Shown one piece after another: positions 24,573-33,629 of a stretch of 40,529 nt of DNA; within the stretch, counting starts at the first letter, position 1, and each line of letters begins with the position of its first letter. The stretch is from positions 1 through 40,529 of the forward strand of contig JAFVTL010000049.1 of the NCBI GenBank assembly GCA_017503235.1. The letters are read 5' to 3'. The notes beneath the pieces were generated by a model. That model was given only the letters and a program-made list of their open reading frames with translations, searched no databases and had not been told where the DNA came from. This DNA is from Bacteroidaceae bacterium (lineage in GTDB: Bacteria > Bacteroidota > Bacteroidia > Bacteroidales > Bacteroidaceae). Both the position numbers and the translations under genes were made by a program.

Positions 24573-25663
24573 TCCAAATATAAATAATCATAATGCACCA
24601 AAGCCTTTTGGCCGTGCTTCCCTATCATTGTTACAGCTTCCGTTGAATCGAAAGCGACACGTCCTACGCCAACCTGTTTTCCCTTATGGTCAATGATGCG
24701 GACAATGTCATCCTTCTCAAACTCTCCTTCAATGGAGGTCACCCCCACAGGAAGGAGGCTCACCGCCTTGCGTCCCTTCAAGACCTTGACTGCCTGCTCG
24801 TTCAACAACAGACGACCTTTAGCGAAACCATCGCTGTGTGCAATCCATTTCTTTACACTCGACACATCTTCCTTAGCTGGCACAAAACGAGTACAAACCG
24901 TTGTGTCAGGGTGCTGCATCAAGTCTATCAGGATATTGTCCTTTTTCCCGTTAGCAATGTATACGGCAATACCTTCATCGGCCACCTTACGGGCAATGGT
25001 AGTTTTCGTAAGCATACCGCCACGTCCGAAGCCCGACTTCTCTGTCTGGATATAATCCGACAAGTCCTTGCCCGGTTCCACTTCGCGGATAACCTGACTA
25101 CCGGCTGCCGTCGGCGAACCATTATAAATGCCATCAATATTACTCAGGATAAAAAGTGCCTGCATATCCATCATAGAGGCAATCATCCCGGATAGCTCAT
25201 CGTTGTCGGTAAACATCAATTCCGTAACCGATACGGTATCGTTCTCGTTCACAATGGGAATCACTCCGTTTTCCAGCATCACCATCATGCAGTTACGCTG
25301 ATTCAGATACAGTCGGCGCGTACTGAAGTTTTCCTTCATAGTAAGTACCTGACCAACGGAAATACCATGGTCGCGGAACAATTCAAAATAACGGTTAATG
25401 AGTTTTGCCTGACCTACGGCAGAGAATAATTGGCGTTGGTCAACGCTGTCAAGTTTCTTCGAAGGCTTGATTTCACTTCTTCCCGACGCAACGGCCCCCG
25501 ATGAAATGAGTATCACTTCCACACCGGCTTTATGCAGTTCGGCAATCTGGTCGACCAATGCCGACATACGTGTCACATCAAGTGTGCCATCCTTTCGGGC
25601 CAGCACATTACTACCTACCTTAATGGCTATTCTTTTATATGGGTATTGCATGCTTGTTCTCAT
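24569..25663 (-). CDS. proB: Glutamate 5-kinase
   Basis: 364 residues: an amino-acid kinase domain ([19 protein letters not shown] at the start, [35 protein letters not shown]) and a C-terminal PUA domain (about 280-364, [24 protein letters not shown]). It phosphorylates glutamate and in this family is usually inhibited by proline. The first ATG (25663) overlaps the stop of the upstream secreted-protein gene; a second ATG at 25651 is an alternative. Confidence 0.97.
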   Translation of the reverse strand: MRTSMQYPYKRIAIKVGSNVLARKDGTLDVTRMSALVDQIAELHKAGVEVILISSGAVASGRSEIKPSKKLDSVDQRQLFSAVGQAKLINRYFELFRDHGISVGQVLTMKENFSTRRLYLNQRNCMMVMLENGVIPIVNENDTVSVTELMFTDNDELSGMIASMMDMQALFILSNIDGIYNGSPTAAGSQVIREVEPGKDLSDYIQTEKSGFGRGGMLTKTTIARKVADEGIAVYIANGKKDNILIDLMQHPDTTVCTRFVPAKEDVSSVKKWIAHSDGFAKGRLLLNEQAVKVLKGRKAVSLLPVGVTSIEGEFEKDDIVRIIDHKGKQVGVGRVAFDSTEAVTMIGKHGQKALVHYDYLYLE

Positions 25664-26121
25664 TCCAGAATAAAGCTTTTCAGCATTTTGTCCAGAACGG
25701 TTTCTTTTATTCGGTTATTATAAATTATGGATACATAGAATACGTCGCCCGTATCTTTAATCTTCAGACAAGCATTGTAACAATGGTCTTCTTCCACCGT
25801 TCCCTTCATCACAGCACCATAAAAATGGGGAAGTTCGAAATGTTCAACCTCAGAACAATCCGAGAGTTGGTCTTCTTCAGCGATATCCTGCAAAAGAGTG
25901 GCCATCTCCACATCCAGTTCTTCCGTCACCATTGACTGAACTTCAATGTAGAACTGACTATTATTGAGTAGGAACATATCTTCTGTATCCTCTTCAACAA
26001 TAGCACCCTTCGGAGCATGGAATGTCAATCCATACACTTCCCAAGTGACGGGTGCCAATGTCTGTGCTCCCAACAAGGAACACAGACACATGCATGCCCA
26101 AAATATAAAGATTCGTTTCAT
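25660..26121 (-). CDS. Small secreted protein of unknown function
   Basis: 153 residues with a signal peptide (about 1-19, ending LLGAQ). The mature part is acidic, with two Cys (in SDCSEVEHF and HCYNACLKIK segments) and alternating beta-type stretches such as TWEVYGLTFHAPKGAIVEEDTEDMF. I do not recognise a family. It sits between the acyl-CoA synthetase (10 bases after this start) and proB (4-base ATGA overlap), so it is made from the proline operon message, though nothing in it suggests a proline role. Confidence 0.75.
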   Translation of the reverse strand: MKRIFIFWACMCLCSLLGAQTLAPVTWEVYGLTFHAPKGAIVEEDTEDMFLLNNSQFYIEVQSMVTEELDVEMATLLQDIAEEDQLSDCSEVEHFELPHFYGAVMKGTVEEDHCYNACLKIKDTGDVFYVSIIYNNRIKETVLDKMLKSFILE

Positions 26122-26130
26122 ACCTTTCGT

Positions 26131-27783
26131 TTATTTGTCTTTCGCACGGATTTCCACGCGACGTATCTTTCCACTAATGGTTTTCGGCAATTCTTCAACA
26201 AATTCAATGACACGAGGATATTTGTAAGGGGCTGTCACACGCTTTACGTGATCCTGCAATTCCTTGATGAGTTCAGGACTTTCCTTTCCCTTATAGCCAG
26301 CCGAAAGTACAATGGTAGCTTTCACCACTTGTCCGCGAATTTCATCAGGCACACCCGTAATGGCACATTCCACAACTGCCGGATGGGTCATCAAAGCACT
26401 TTCCACTTCGAATGGACCAATGCGATAGCCTGAACTCTTGATAACATCGTCGGCTCGTCCCACAAACCAATAATATCCGTCTTCATCACGCCAAGCCACA
26501 TCGCCAGTGTAATAAGTATCATCATGCCAAGCATCCTCTGTACGTTCAGCATCGCGATAGTATTCCTTGAAAAGTCCCAGTGGCTTACCTTTGCCGGTAC
26601 GAATGACAATTTGTCCTTGTTCGCCATCTTCCGCCGAACGTCCGTCAGAAGTCAACAAGTCTATATCATATTGTGGATTGGGCACTCCCATACTACCCGG
26701 TTTGGGTTCCATCCAAGGGAAAGTGGCCAATGTCAATGTTGTCTCTGTCTGTCCGAAACCTTCCATGAGGCGAATGCCTGTAATCTTCAAGAATGTTTCA
26801 TAAACCGAGTAGTTCAACGCTTCGCCAGCGGTCGTACAATATTCCAATGACGAGAGGTCATACTTACTGATATCTTCCTTAATCAAGAAACGATAGATGG
26901 TAGGAGGCGCACAGAGTGATGTAATCTTGCAATCCTGAATCTTCTGCAAGATGTCAGCCGGAGTGAACTTTTCATGGTCGTATACAAAGATGTTGGCTCC
27001 TGCTATCATCTGTCCATAAAGTTTTCCCCATACAGCCTTTCCCCATCCGGTATCGGCAATGGTCAAATGAAGGCTTTCCTCGTGCAAGTTGTGCCAGAAA
27101 GAACCGGTAGTGATATGTCCCAAAGGATAGGTGAAATCATGCGCCACCATCTTAGGTTCACCGGTAGTACCACTGGTGAAATACATCAGCATGGTATCAT
27201 CGTTAGTATTTGCTTGCATAGGACGCACAAATGGAGCAGCGGTAGTCATACCTACCTGGAAGTCCTTGAATCCTTCTGGCATATCAGGTCCTATACTTAC
27301 AAGTTGTTTCACGGTCGGGCTCTGCGGCATGGCATCGATAATATGGTGTGTAATGACTTCTTCACCAGCACATACAATCATCTTGATGTCGGCTGCATTG
27401 CAACGATAAACGATATCCTTCTTAGTAAGAAGGTGAGTAGCCGGGATAACAACTGCACCTAACTTATGCAATGCGATGATACTGAACCAAAATTCAATAC
27501 GGCGTTTAAGAATAAGCATCACAGCATCCCCATGGCCAATGCCAAGGCTTTGGAAGAAGGAAGCAGTTGCGTCAGTCTTTTCCTTCAGCTCAGCAAAAGT
27601 ATATTGATGGGATGCTCCCTGGTCATTAGTCCAAAGAATGGCCTTCTTATCAGGCTGTTCAGCAGCCCAAGCATCCACCACATCGTATCCGAAATTGAAA
27701 TTATCAGGAACCTTGATTTCCAGATTCTTTATAAAGTCCTCCTGCGAGGTGAATTTTGTCTGTTTTACAAATCTTTCCAACAT
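26131..27783 (-). CDS. AMP-forming acyl-CoA synthetase
   Basis: 550 residues of the ANL superfamily, closest in layout to medium-chain acyl/acetyl-CoA synthetases. Motifs: MLMYFTSGTTGEPKMVAH (ATP loop), TTAGEALN, MEGFGQTETT, YYTGDVAWRDEDGYYWFVGRADDVIKSSGYRIGPFEVE, and the C-terminal catalytic Lys in PKTISGKIRR. It activates a carboxylic acid to its CoA thioester in the cytoplasm; the chain length cannot be read. It follows the XRE-cupin gene by 20 bases, a pairing I recall from other Bacteroidales, suggesting the regulator senses the acid or thioester. Confidence 0.88.
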   Translation of the reverse strand: MLERFVKQTKFTSQEDFIKNLEIKVPDNFNFGYDVVDAWAAEQPDKKAILWTNDQGASHQYTFAELKEKTDATASFFQSLGIGHGDAVMLILKRRIEFWFSIIALHKLGAVVIPATHLLTKKDIVYRCNAADIKMIVCAGEEVITHHIIDAMPQSPTVKQLVSIGPDMPEGFKDFQVGMTTAAPFVRPMQANTNDDTMLMYFTSGTTGEPKMVAHDFTYPLGHITTGSFWHNLHEESLHLTIADTGWGKAVWGKLYGQMIAGANIFVYDHEKFTPADILQKIQDCKITSLCAPPTIYRFLIKEDISKYDLSSLEYCTTAGEALNYSVYETFLKITGIRLMEGFGQTETTLTLATFPWMEPKPGSMGVPNPQYDIDLLTSDGRSAEDGEQGQIVIRTGKGKPLGLFKEYYRDAERTEDAWHDDTYYTGDVAWRDEDGYYWFVGRADDVIKSSGYRIGPFEVESALMTHPAVVECAITGVPDEIRGQVVKATIVLSAGYKGKESPELIKELQDHVKRVTAPYKYPRVIEFVEELPKTISGKIRRVEIRAKDK

Positions 27784-27803
27784 AATACCTTGTCTTTTCA
27801 GAA

Positions 27804-28358
27804 TTACATTATTATAGCCAAGAACTTTACAATTTGTCCATCAAGTGCTTGCATGCCATGCGGCTGAGTTGAATCAAAGTACAAGCTGTCACCTGGATTC
27901 AAGATTATTTCTTTACCCGCGATATTCAACAACAAACGGCCTTCCAAAACCATATTGAATTCCTGTCCTTCATGCGAGTTAAGATGCATCGGAGTTCCTT
28001 CGGCTTTTGGCTCTACCGTTACAATAAACGGATCGGCCAACCGGCGACGGAAACCCGAAGCCAAAGATTCATATTTGTATGCTTTGGTACGTTCTACAGA
28101 TACACCTGCACCCTTACGGGTAAGGAAATAGGTGCTCATTTTAGGCTCTTCGCCAAACATCAGAACATCCAACGACACTTCATACTTACGGGCAATCTGC
28201 TGCAAGGCACTGACTGATATGTCCTTATTTCCACTCTCCATTTCCAAGTAGTTCTCAACCGGCATCTGACAGCTTGCCGCCACTTCTTCCGGTGTAAGTT
28301 CGAGCACTTCGCGAAGTCCACGCAAGCGTTCGGCTATTTGTTTTATCTGTTCGTTCAT
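27804..28358 (-). CDS. XRE-family regulator with C-terminal cupin
   Basis: 184 residues from MNEQIKQIAERLRGLREVLE. An N-terminal helix-turn-helix (about 5-60, TPEEVAASCQMPVENYLEMESGNKDISVSALQQIARKY) is joined to a C-terminal cupin_2 barrel (about 105-184, HLNSHEGQEFNMVLEGRLLLNIAGKEIILNPGDSLYFDSTQPHGM). Such proteins act as ligand-responsive transcription factors. The promoter at 28383-28412 lies upstream of this start and inside the longer frame from 28385. First gene of the six-gene operon ending with argF'. Confidence 0.88.
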   Translation of the reverse strand: MNEQIKQIAERLRGLREVLELTPEEVAASCQMPVENYLEMESGNKDISVSALQQIARKYEVSLDVLMFGEEPKMSTYFLTRKGAGVSVERTKAYKYESLASGFRRRLADPFIVTVEPKAEGTPMHLNSHEGQEFNMVLEGRLLLNIAGKEIILNPGDSLYFDSTQPHGMQALDGQIVKFLAIIM

Positions 28359-28382
28359 AACGATGTTTATTAAAATGATGGG

Positions 28383-28412
28383 CAAAGATAATGAATAATG
28401 ACGAAAAACAAA
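28383..28412 (-). promoter_or_regulatory. Promoter of the XRE-to-argF' operon
   Basis: On the minus strand TTTG (28409-28412), 18 bases, TATCTTTG (28383-28390). Spacing is one short of the usual range. No other clear promoter was seen between the six genes. Confidence 0.55.
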
Positions 28413-28494
28413 CTTATTTCACTTAGTTTTAACCGAATTGTTACAAAAACAAGGCGTTTTTACATAAAAAAGAAAGTCACATCCATGCTATATA

Positions 28495-28528
28495 TAAAAA
28501 ACATCCCGGCACTTAAAGTGTCGGGATG
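28495..28528 (-). terminator. Terminator of proC
   Basis: On the minus strand CATCCCGACACT pairs with AGTGCCGGGATG (one A-C mismatch) around a 3-base loop, followed by TTTTTTATATA. It lies 28 bases past the proC stop. Confidence 0.85.
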
Positions 28529-28555
28529 AATATCTGTAGAATCGGAATATACTGA

Positions 28556-29335
28556 TTATTTCACGCAACTTGCTTTCATTGCTTTGATTACAGCCGAGCT
28601 AAAGCCGCCATGATCCAATTCGTTGATACCTTTAATGGTAATACCACCAGGAGTAGTAACCTTATCGATTTCAACAGAAGGATGAGAATGGTTCTTCTGT
28701 ATCAATGTAGCAGCACCTTTCACTGACTGGGCAACCAGTTCCAATGCTTGTTGCGGATACAAGCCCAATTCAATACCAGCCTGCATGGCAGCCTGCATAT
28801 ACTTCATCACATAAGCAATACCACAAGAAGCCAAAGCTGTTGCAGCCGGGAAATTATCTTCTGGCATTAACATGGCCACACCCATTTCATTGAAAAGGTC
28901 AAGCACCAATTGTTCCTGTTCCTTGGTTGCATTACAACTGGTAATCAAAGACATACTTTCCAGATGCATGATACCGATATTCGGCATGACACGGAAAATA
29001 GGAATACCTGGAGCCACCCATCTCAAGAGCTTGTCAAAGCCAATGCCCGCTGCAATAGGGATGAAAATCTGACGGGTAGGATCAAGATTCAACGGAGTAA
29101 TGATACGTTCAACCAACCAAGGTTTAACAGCCAACATTACAATATCAGCACCAACAATGGCCTCTTCATTATTACTTGTTACATTGATAGCCGGACAATC
29201 AGCCTTCAACGCATCCAATATACCTTGAAAAGGATCGCTGACAGTAATGTCTTCTGCCTTTACGAGGGTTCCTTTTGCCAAGCCACGCGCAATGGCTCCA
29301 CCCATGTTTCCACCACCAATAATAGTTACTTTCAT
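28556..29335 (-). CDS. proC: Pyrroline-5-carboxylate reductase
   Basis: 259 residues from MKVTIIGGGNMGGAIARGL. It reduces pyrroline-5-carboxylate to proline. The N-terminal Rossmann motif, VMLAVKPWLVERII, FRVMPNIGI and the C-terminal dimer region with VKGAATLIQKNHSHPSVEIDKVTTPGGITIKGINEL are typical. The frame extends to 29377 but a promoter element at 29375-29382 places the transcript start inside it. It sits 72 bases after argD, with its own promoter and terminator, so it may be expressed independently of the arginine genes. Confidence 0.95.
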   Translation of the reverse strand: MKVTIIGGGNMGGAIARGLAKGTLVKAEDITVSDPFQGILDALKADCPAINVTSNNEEAIVGADIVMLAVKPWLVERIITPLNLDPTRQIFIPIAAGIGFDKLLRWVAPGIPIFRVMPNIGIMHLESMSLITSCNATKEQEQLVLDLFNEMGVAMLMPEDNFPAATALASCGIAYVMKYMQAAMQAGIELGLYPQQALELVAQSVKGAATLIQKNHSHPSVEIDKVTTPGGITIKGINELDHGGFSSAVIKAMKASCVK

Positions 29336-29374
29336 AGTTCTTAAAATTATCGTATTAGATTTTAGTTCACTGTG

Positions 29375-29404
29375 CAAAGATAACTAAAATCCATCATATC
29401 CAAA
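29375..29404 (-). promoter_or_regulatory. Promoter of proC
   Basis: On the minus strand TTTG (29401-29404), 18 bases, TATCTTTG (29375-29382), lying in the gap after argD. Confidence 0.5.
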
Positions 29405-29407
29405 TTA

Positions 29408-30532
29408 TTATGCCAACACTTTCTTGAAACGAGCTAAAAAAACATCCGCTTCTTCCATTGTCAAGCATAATGGAGGCAACAAACGAATCACATTCGTACC
29501 ACTTACACCCGTAAACACCTTTTGTTCAAACAACAGATTTCGGCGAATGTCCTTGATAGGTTCTTCAAATTCCATACCAATCATCAAGCCTTGTCCACGA
29601 ACTTCTTTGATTTGCGGGAACTTTTTCAATTCTTCCATCAAATAAGCGCCGACCTTGGCAGCATTGTCCACCAGCTTTTCCTGCTTCATAACATCGAGCA
29701 CAGCTATAGCAGCAGCACATGCCAAATGATTGCCACCGAACGTTGTACCCAACTGACCATATACAGGAGTGAACTTAGGGCTAATCAGCACTCCTCCCAT
29801 CGGGAAACCATTACCGATTCCTTTAGCCACGGTTATCACATCAGGACGGATACCTGTATGTTGATGGGCAAAGAATTTACCGCTACGACCATATCCGCAT
29901 TGGATTTCATCACAAATCAACACCGTATCATACTTGTCGCATAATGCACGCAATCCCTGCATGAATTCCGAAGTGACCAAACGGATACCTCCTACCCCTT
30001 GGATACATTCAATCATCACCGCACACACATCGCCTTTGGCTAATTCTGTTTCCCAAGCCGAAAGATTATTCATCGGCAAATAAGTGACATGTCCGTTGGC
30101 ATTGATAGGAGCAATGATTTTCGGGTTGTGAGTAGCTTCTACCGCTAACGAAGTACGTCCGTGAAAAGCTTTCTCCTGCACCAGCACGCGGGTACGTCCA
30201 TTGTAGAAAGAAGCCAACTTCAACGCATTTTCATTCGCTTCTGCCCCACTGTTTATCAAGAAGAACTGATAATCGTCGTACCCCGACAATTCACCCAAAC
30301 GGTCGGCCAACTCCTGTTGCAACTTGTTGATGACCGAATTCGAATAGAATCCCAACTCGGCCACTTGCTTGCTAATCATGTCCACGTAATGAGGATGGGC
30401 ATGACCAATGGAAATAACGGCATGGCCACCATACAAATCCAAGTATTCCTGACCTTTATCATCCCATACATGACATCCTTTTCCTTTGACAATGTTTATA
30501 TCGAACAAAGGATATACATCGTATAATTTCAT
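29408..30532 (-). CDS. argD: Acylornithine aminotransferase (PLP)
   Basis: 374 residues, class III aminotransferase. It converts N-acylglutamate semialdehyde to N-acylornithine with glutamate as donor. NSGAEANENALKLA binds the cofactor phosphate, FHGRTS and ICDEIQCGYGRSG are conserved, and the PLP Lys237 is in DVITVAKGIGNGFPMG. Given the argF' type in the neighbouring operon the natural substrate is probably the succinylated compound; that is inference. It follows argC after 87 bases that hold a hairpin-forming repeat. Confidence 0.93.
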   Translation of the reverse strand: MKLYDVYPLFDINIVKGKGCHVWDDKGQEYLDLYGGHAVISIGHAHPHYVDMISKQVAELGFYSNSVINKLQQELADRLGELSGYDDYQFFLINSGAEANENALKLASFYNGRTRVLVQEKAFHGRTSLAVEATHNPKIIAPINANGHVTYLPMNNLSAWETELAKGDVCAVMIECIQGVGGIRLVTSEFMQGLRALCDKYDTVLICDEIQCGYGRSGKFFAHQHTGIRPDVITVAKGIGNGFPMGGVLISPKFTPVYGQLGTTFGGNHLACAAAIAVLDVMKQEKLVDNAAKVGAYLMEELKKFPQIKEVRGQGLMIGMEFEEPIKDIRRNLLFEQKVFTGVSGTNVIRLLPPLCLTMEEADVFLARFKKVLA

Positions 30533-30551
30533 ATAATCTTTTTATTATGCA

Positions 30552-30604
30552 CCACAGAGTAACACGGAGTATCACAGAGAATAATTAACTCAGTGATACT
30601 CTGT
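30552..30604. repeat. Hairpin-forming repeat between argC and argD
   Basis: GAGTATCACAGAG (30567-30579) and CTCAGTGATACTC (30589-30601) are inverted with one mismatch and a 9-base loop; flanking CACAGAGT and CTCTGTAGTG extend the similarity. The words belong to a CACAGAG/CACGGAG repeat type also seen near 2210. It lies within the arginine operon and has no T run, so it is more likely an RNA-processing or stability site than a terminator. Confidence 0.55.
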
Positions 30605-30619
30605 AGTGAGTTTTATTTA

Positions 30620-31588
30620 TTAGAAAGCACTTGGTTTAAGTCGTAAGCCTACTGTTTCTTCCAGATTGAACATGAGGTTCATATTATGAACCGCTTGTCC
30701 ACTTGCACCTTTCAACAGATTGTCCACACAAGAAATGATCAACAGTTTGTCGCCATGCTTTTCCAAATGGATCAAGCACTTGTTGGTATTTACAACTTGC
30801 TTCAAGTCTATATTCTTTTCAACGATATGAACGAAGGAATCCTTAGCGTAATATTCTTCGTACATACGAACGACTTCGTCCAGTTCTACCTTACACTTCA
30901 CCACAAGTGTAGCAAAGATTCCACGAGGGAAATCCCCACGATAAGGGATGAAATCGATTTCAGAATCAAAGCTATTCTGCAACTGCTTCAATGACTGCTT
31001 GATTTCAGGCACATGCTGATGGCTGAACGGCTTATAGATACTCATATTATTGTTACGCCAACTGAAGTGGGAAGTTGCACCAGGCTTTACTCCTGCACCC
31101 GTACTACCGGTAATGGCATTCACCATCACATCATCGTTCAGCAACAGATTCTTGGCCAATGGCAACAAGCCCAATTGAATGCAAGTAGCAAAGCAACCGG
31201 GATTGGCTACATGCTTGCTATGGCAGATAGCGCGGCGATTCAATTCCGGCAATCCGTATACAAAGTCATGGTCATCGCTCTTGATTCGGTAATCCATGCT
31301 AAGGTCAATAATCTTCAAGTCTTCAGGCAGCGTATGACTCTCCATGAACTTCTTGGTATCGCCATGAGCGGTACAGAAGAACAGGACATCGATTTCATCC
31401 ACGAGAAGTTCGTCAGTAAAGACCAATTCGGTTTCACCATACAATCCTTCGTGTACATCTGTTATTTTGTTTCCAGCGTTACTGCTACTATTGACGAATC
31501 TAATTTCCACTTCAGGATGGTTGATGAGCAGGCGAAGCAATTCGCCGGCGGTATATCCTGCACCGCCAATAATCCCTACTTTTATCAT
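30620..31588 (-). CDS. argC: N-acyl-gamma-glutamyl-phosphate reductase
   Basis: 322 residues. It reduces N-acylglutamyl phosphate to the semialdehyde. N-terminal VGIIGGAGYTAGELLRLLINHP, catalytic Cys132 in HVANPGCFAT, and the later GDFPRGIFAT-type and DNLLKGASGQAVHNMNLM segments are diagnostic. Its ATG overlaps the stop of the PspC gene by one base (TAATG at 31586-31590), so it is translated from the same message. argB, which would make its substrate, is not in the window. Confidence 0.96.
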   Translation of the reverse strand: MIKVGIIGGAGYTAGELLRLLINHPEVEIRFVNSSSNAGNKITDVHEGLYGETELVFTDELLVDEIDVLFFCTAHGDTKKFMESHTLPEDLKIIDLSMDYRIKSDDHDFVYGLPELNRRAICHSKHVANPGCFATCIQLGLLPLAKNLLLNDDVMVNAITGSTGAGVKPGATSHFSWRNNNMSIYKPFSHQHVPEIKQSLKQLQNSFDSEIDFIPYRGDFPRGIFATLVVKCKVELDEVVRMYEEYYAKDSFVHIVEKNIDLKQVVNTNKCLIHLEKHGDKLLIISCVDNLLKGASGQAVHNMNLMFNLEETVGLRLKPSAF

Positions 31589-31800
31589 TATCTTTTAAAT
31601 TTGTTTGGCTCTTCGGGTATGAAGATTGTTAATATAAAATACAGCAAAGCACCTGGTATCACCGCCAAGAAAAGGCCAAGCAATACACATATGAAACGTA
31701 CCAATATGACACTCACACCAAAGTGTTTTGCAACGCCGGCACATATCCCTGCCAACATTCTACCTGTACGCGGACGGGTGAGTTCCTTTTCCTCTACCAT
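31588..31800 (-). CDS. Small PspC-domain membrane protein
   Basis: 70 residues. It is a PspC domain alone: RTGRMLAGICAGVAKHFGVSVILVR, then a hydrophobic helix VRFICVLLGLFLAVIPGALLYFILTIFI and a charged tail. In other bacteria PspC proteins are inner-membrane partners in the phage-shock envelope response. No pspA or pspB is nearby. It lies between argG (3 bases upstream) and argC (1-base overlap), an odd place for an envelope-stress protein. Confidence 0.88.
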   Translation of the reverse strand: MVEEKELTRPRTGRMLAGICAGVAKHFGVSVILVRFICVLLGLFLAVIPGALLYFILTIFIPEEPNKFKR

Positions 31801-31803
31801 AAA

Positions 31804-33018
31804 TCAGATGTTTTCCTTTTCGTCCTTATGGTTGGCATAATATGCACGGAGAGCGGTTGAAGTCACCTTGATGAATCCCTTGGCTTCATCGGCTGTCCAG
31901 CCCTTTTGGGTTTCTCCATATTCACCGAACTTGTTCTTGACAAGGTCATCTTCCGACTCAACTCCTACGGTAGAAAATGAAAGCGGACGGAGTTCAAGGA
32001 TAGCTGTTCCGTTTACATTACGCTGGCTTTCAGTCAACATGGCTTCAATATCGCGCATCACCGGTTCAAGATACTGGCTTTCGTGAAGGAACATACCATA
32101 CCAGTTGGCCACCTGATCCTTCCAGTATTGTTGCCACTTGCTCAAAGTATATTTTTCGAGGAAGCGATGGGCGCCGATAATCAACATCGGAGCTGCTGCT
32201 TCGAAACCGACACGTCCCTTGATGCCGATGATGGTATCTCCAACGTGCATATCACGACCGATGCCATAAGCTGCACCGATTTCTTCCACTTTCTGGATAG
32301 CCTTGATGGGGTCATCAAACTGCTCGCCATTCACCGCCTTCAGTTCACCTTTTTCAAAAGTCAGGCGAAGCTGTTCGCTACCTTCCTTTGTACAATGCTT
32401 CAAATAAGCGGTTTCGGGCAAACCTTGTGCTGAATCAAGAATTTCGCCACCACAAATGGAGGTTCCCCAGATACCTACGTTGTATGAATACTTCAGTTTG
32501 GTGAAGTCTGCGGCAAATCCATTAGCGTTCAGATAGTCAATTTCTTCTTGGCGAGTCAATGTCTTGTCACGTGTCAATGTTATGATTTCCACACCAGGAG
32601 CCATCACAAGGAATGTCATATCGAAACGAATCTGGTCGTTACCGGCACCTGTCGAACCATGTGCAATGGCATCAGCACCGATTTCATTGGCATAACGGGC
32701 AATGGCCAATGCCTGGAAAATACGTTCAGAGCTGACCGATATGGGGTAAGTTCCGTTACGGAGCACGTTTCCATAAACCATATACTTCAGACTCTTGTCG
32801 TAATATTCGCGAGTGACATCCAATGTCACGTATTTTACAGCACCCAACTTGTAGGCATTCTCTTCGTTTGTCTTCAGCTGTTCAGGGCTGAAACCACCCG
32901 TATTGGCACATGCTGCATAGACTTCATAACCCAATTCTTTAGTAAGATACATAACAGTGTACGAGGTGTCCAAACCTCCACTATATGCCACTACTACCTT
33001 TTTCTTCTTCTGATCCAT
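31804..33018 (-). CDS. argG: Argininosuccinate synthase
   Basis: 404 residues. It joins citrulline and aspartate using ATP. The N-type ATP pyrophosphatase motif VVAYSGGLDTSY is at the N-terminus, followed by AIAHGSTGAGNDQIRFD, WGTSICGGEILD and C-terminal segments typical of the bacterial enzyme. The start 36 bases downstream of the GNAT gene, and the PspC gene 3 bases after the stop, place it mid-operon. argH, for the last step, is not in the window. Confidence 0.96.
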   Translation of the reverse strand: MDQKKKKVVVAYSGGLDTSYTVMYLTKELGYEVYAACANTGGFSPEQLKTNEENAYKLGAVKYVTLDVTREYYDKSLKYMVYGNVLRNGTYPISVSSERIFQALAIARYANEIGADAIAHGSTGAGNDQIRFDMTFLVMAPGVEIITLTRDKTLTRQEEIDYLNANGFAADFTKLKYSYNVGIWGTSICGGEILDSAQGLPETAYLKHCTKEGSEQLRLTFEKGELKAVNGEQFDDPIKAIQKVEEIGAAYGIGRDMHVGDTIIGIKGRVGFEAAAPMLIIGAHRFLEKYTLSKWQQYWKDQVANWYGMFLHESQYLEPVMRDIEAMLTESQRNVNGTAILELRPLSFSTVGVESEDDLVKNKFGEYGETQKGWTADEAKGFIKVTSTALRAYYANHKDEKENI

Positions 33019-33054
33019 ATTTTATATTATTTATTTACCTTATTATTATATATG

Positions 33055-33612
33055 TCAAATCCGGTCCTCTTCATGCAGAGCCGGATCATAAAGCATGGCC
33101 GTACAAATACAGAACTTGCGATTCTTCGCCTTCAGTATTTCATGGTTTGTACAACCTTCACATCCTTTCCAGAAAGCTTCGTCATCTGTCAATTCATTGA
33201 ATGTGACAGGCACGTAACCCAATTCGGTGTTCATCTTCATTACCGCCGCACCACTGGTCAAACTGAACAGCTTCGCATTGGGCCAACGCAAACGGGCAAG
33301 TCGGAAAGAAGCGGTCTTTATCCGCTTGGCCAAACCCACTCCGCGGAAATTGGGATGCACAATCAAGCCTGAAGTCGCCACATATTGTTTGTTGCCCCAT
33401 GATTCGATGTAAGTAAAGCCAGCGAACTCATCGCCACACAAAGCAATGATTGCCTTACCTTCTTTCATCTTTGTCGCAACATATTCATGAGTACGTTCCG
33501 CAATACCGGTTCCGCGTACCTTGGCAGCCTCTTTGATGGTTTCAAGGATTTTGTCCACATATACTTCATGCGAAGCATCGGCCACCATAACATCTATTTG
33601 CTTATTATCCAT
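33055..33612 (-). CDS. GNAT enzyme, probable N-acylglutamate synthase
   Basis: 185 residues, one GNAT domain with the acyl-CoA loop HPNFRGVGLAKR at residues 86-97 and a C-terminal Cys-containing tail (KGCEGCTNHE, FCICTAM). It lies between argR (17 bases upstream) and argG. No classical argA or argJ is present. I recall that the B. thetaiotaomicron protein in the same position (BT3761) was assigned by mutant fitness data as the missing N-acylglutamate synthase; if orthologous, this enzyme makes N-succinyl- or N-acetylglutamate from glutamate at the head of the pathway. Orthology is inferred from context and domain, not from an alignment. Confidence 0.75.
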   Translation of the reverse strand: MDNKQIDVMVADASHEVYVDKILETIKEAAKVRGTGIAERTHEYVATKMKEGKAIIALCGDEFAGFTYIESWGNKQYVATSGLIVHPNFRGVGLAKRIKTASFRLARLRWPNAKLFSLTSGAAVMKMNTELGYVPVTFNELTDDEAFWKGCEGCTNHEILKAKNRKFCICTAMLYDPALHEEDRI

Positions 33613-33629
33613 ATTCTAACTGATATCTT

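Noticed and set aside
31013..31840. 275-codon plus-strand frame
   Set aside because: Antisense to argC and the PspC gene, with no family resemblance.
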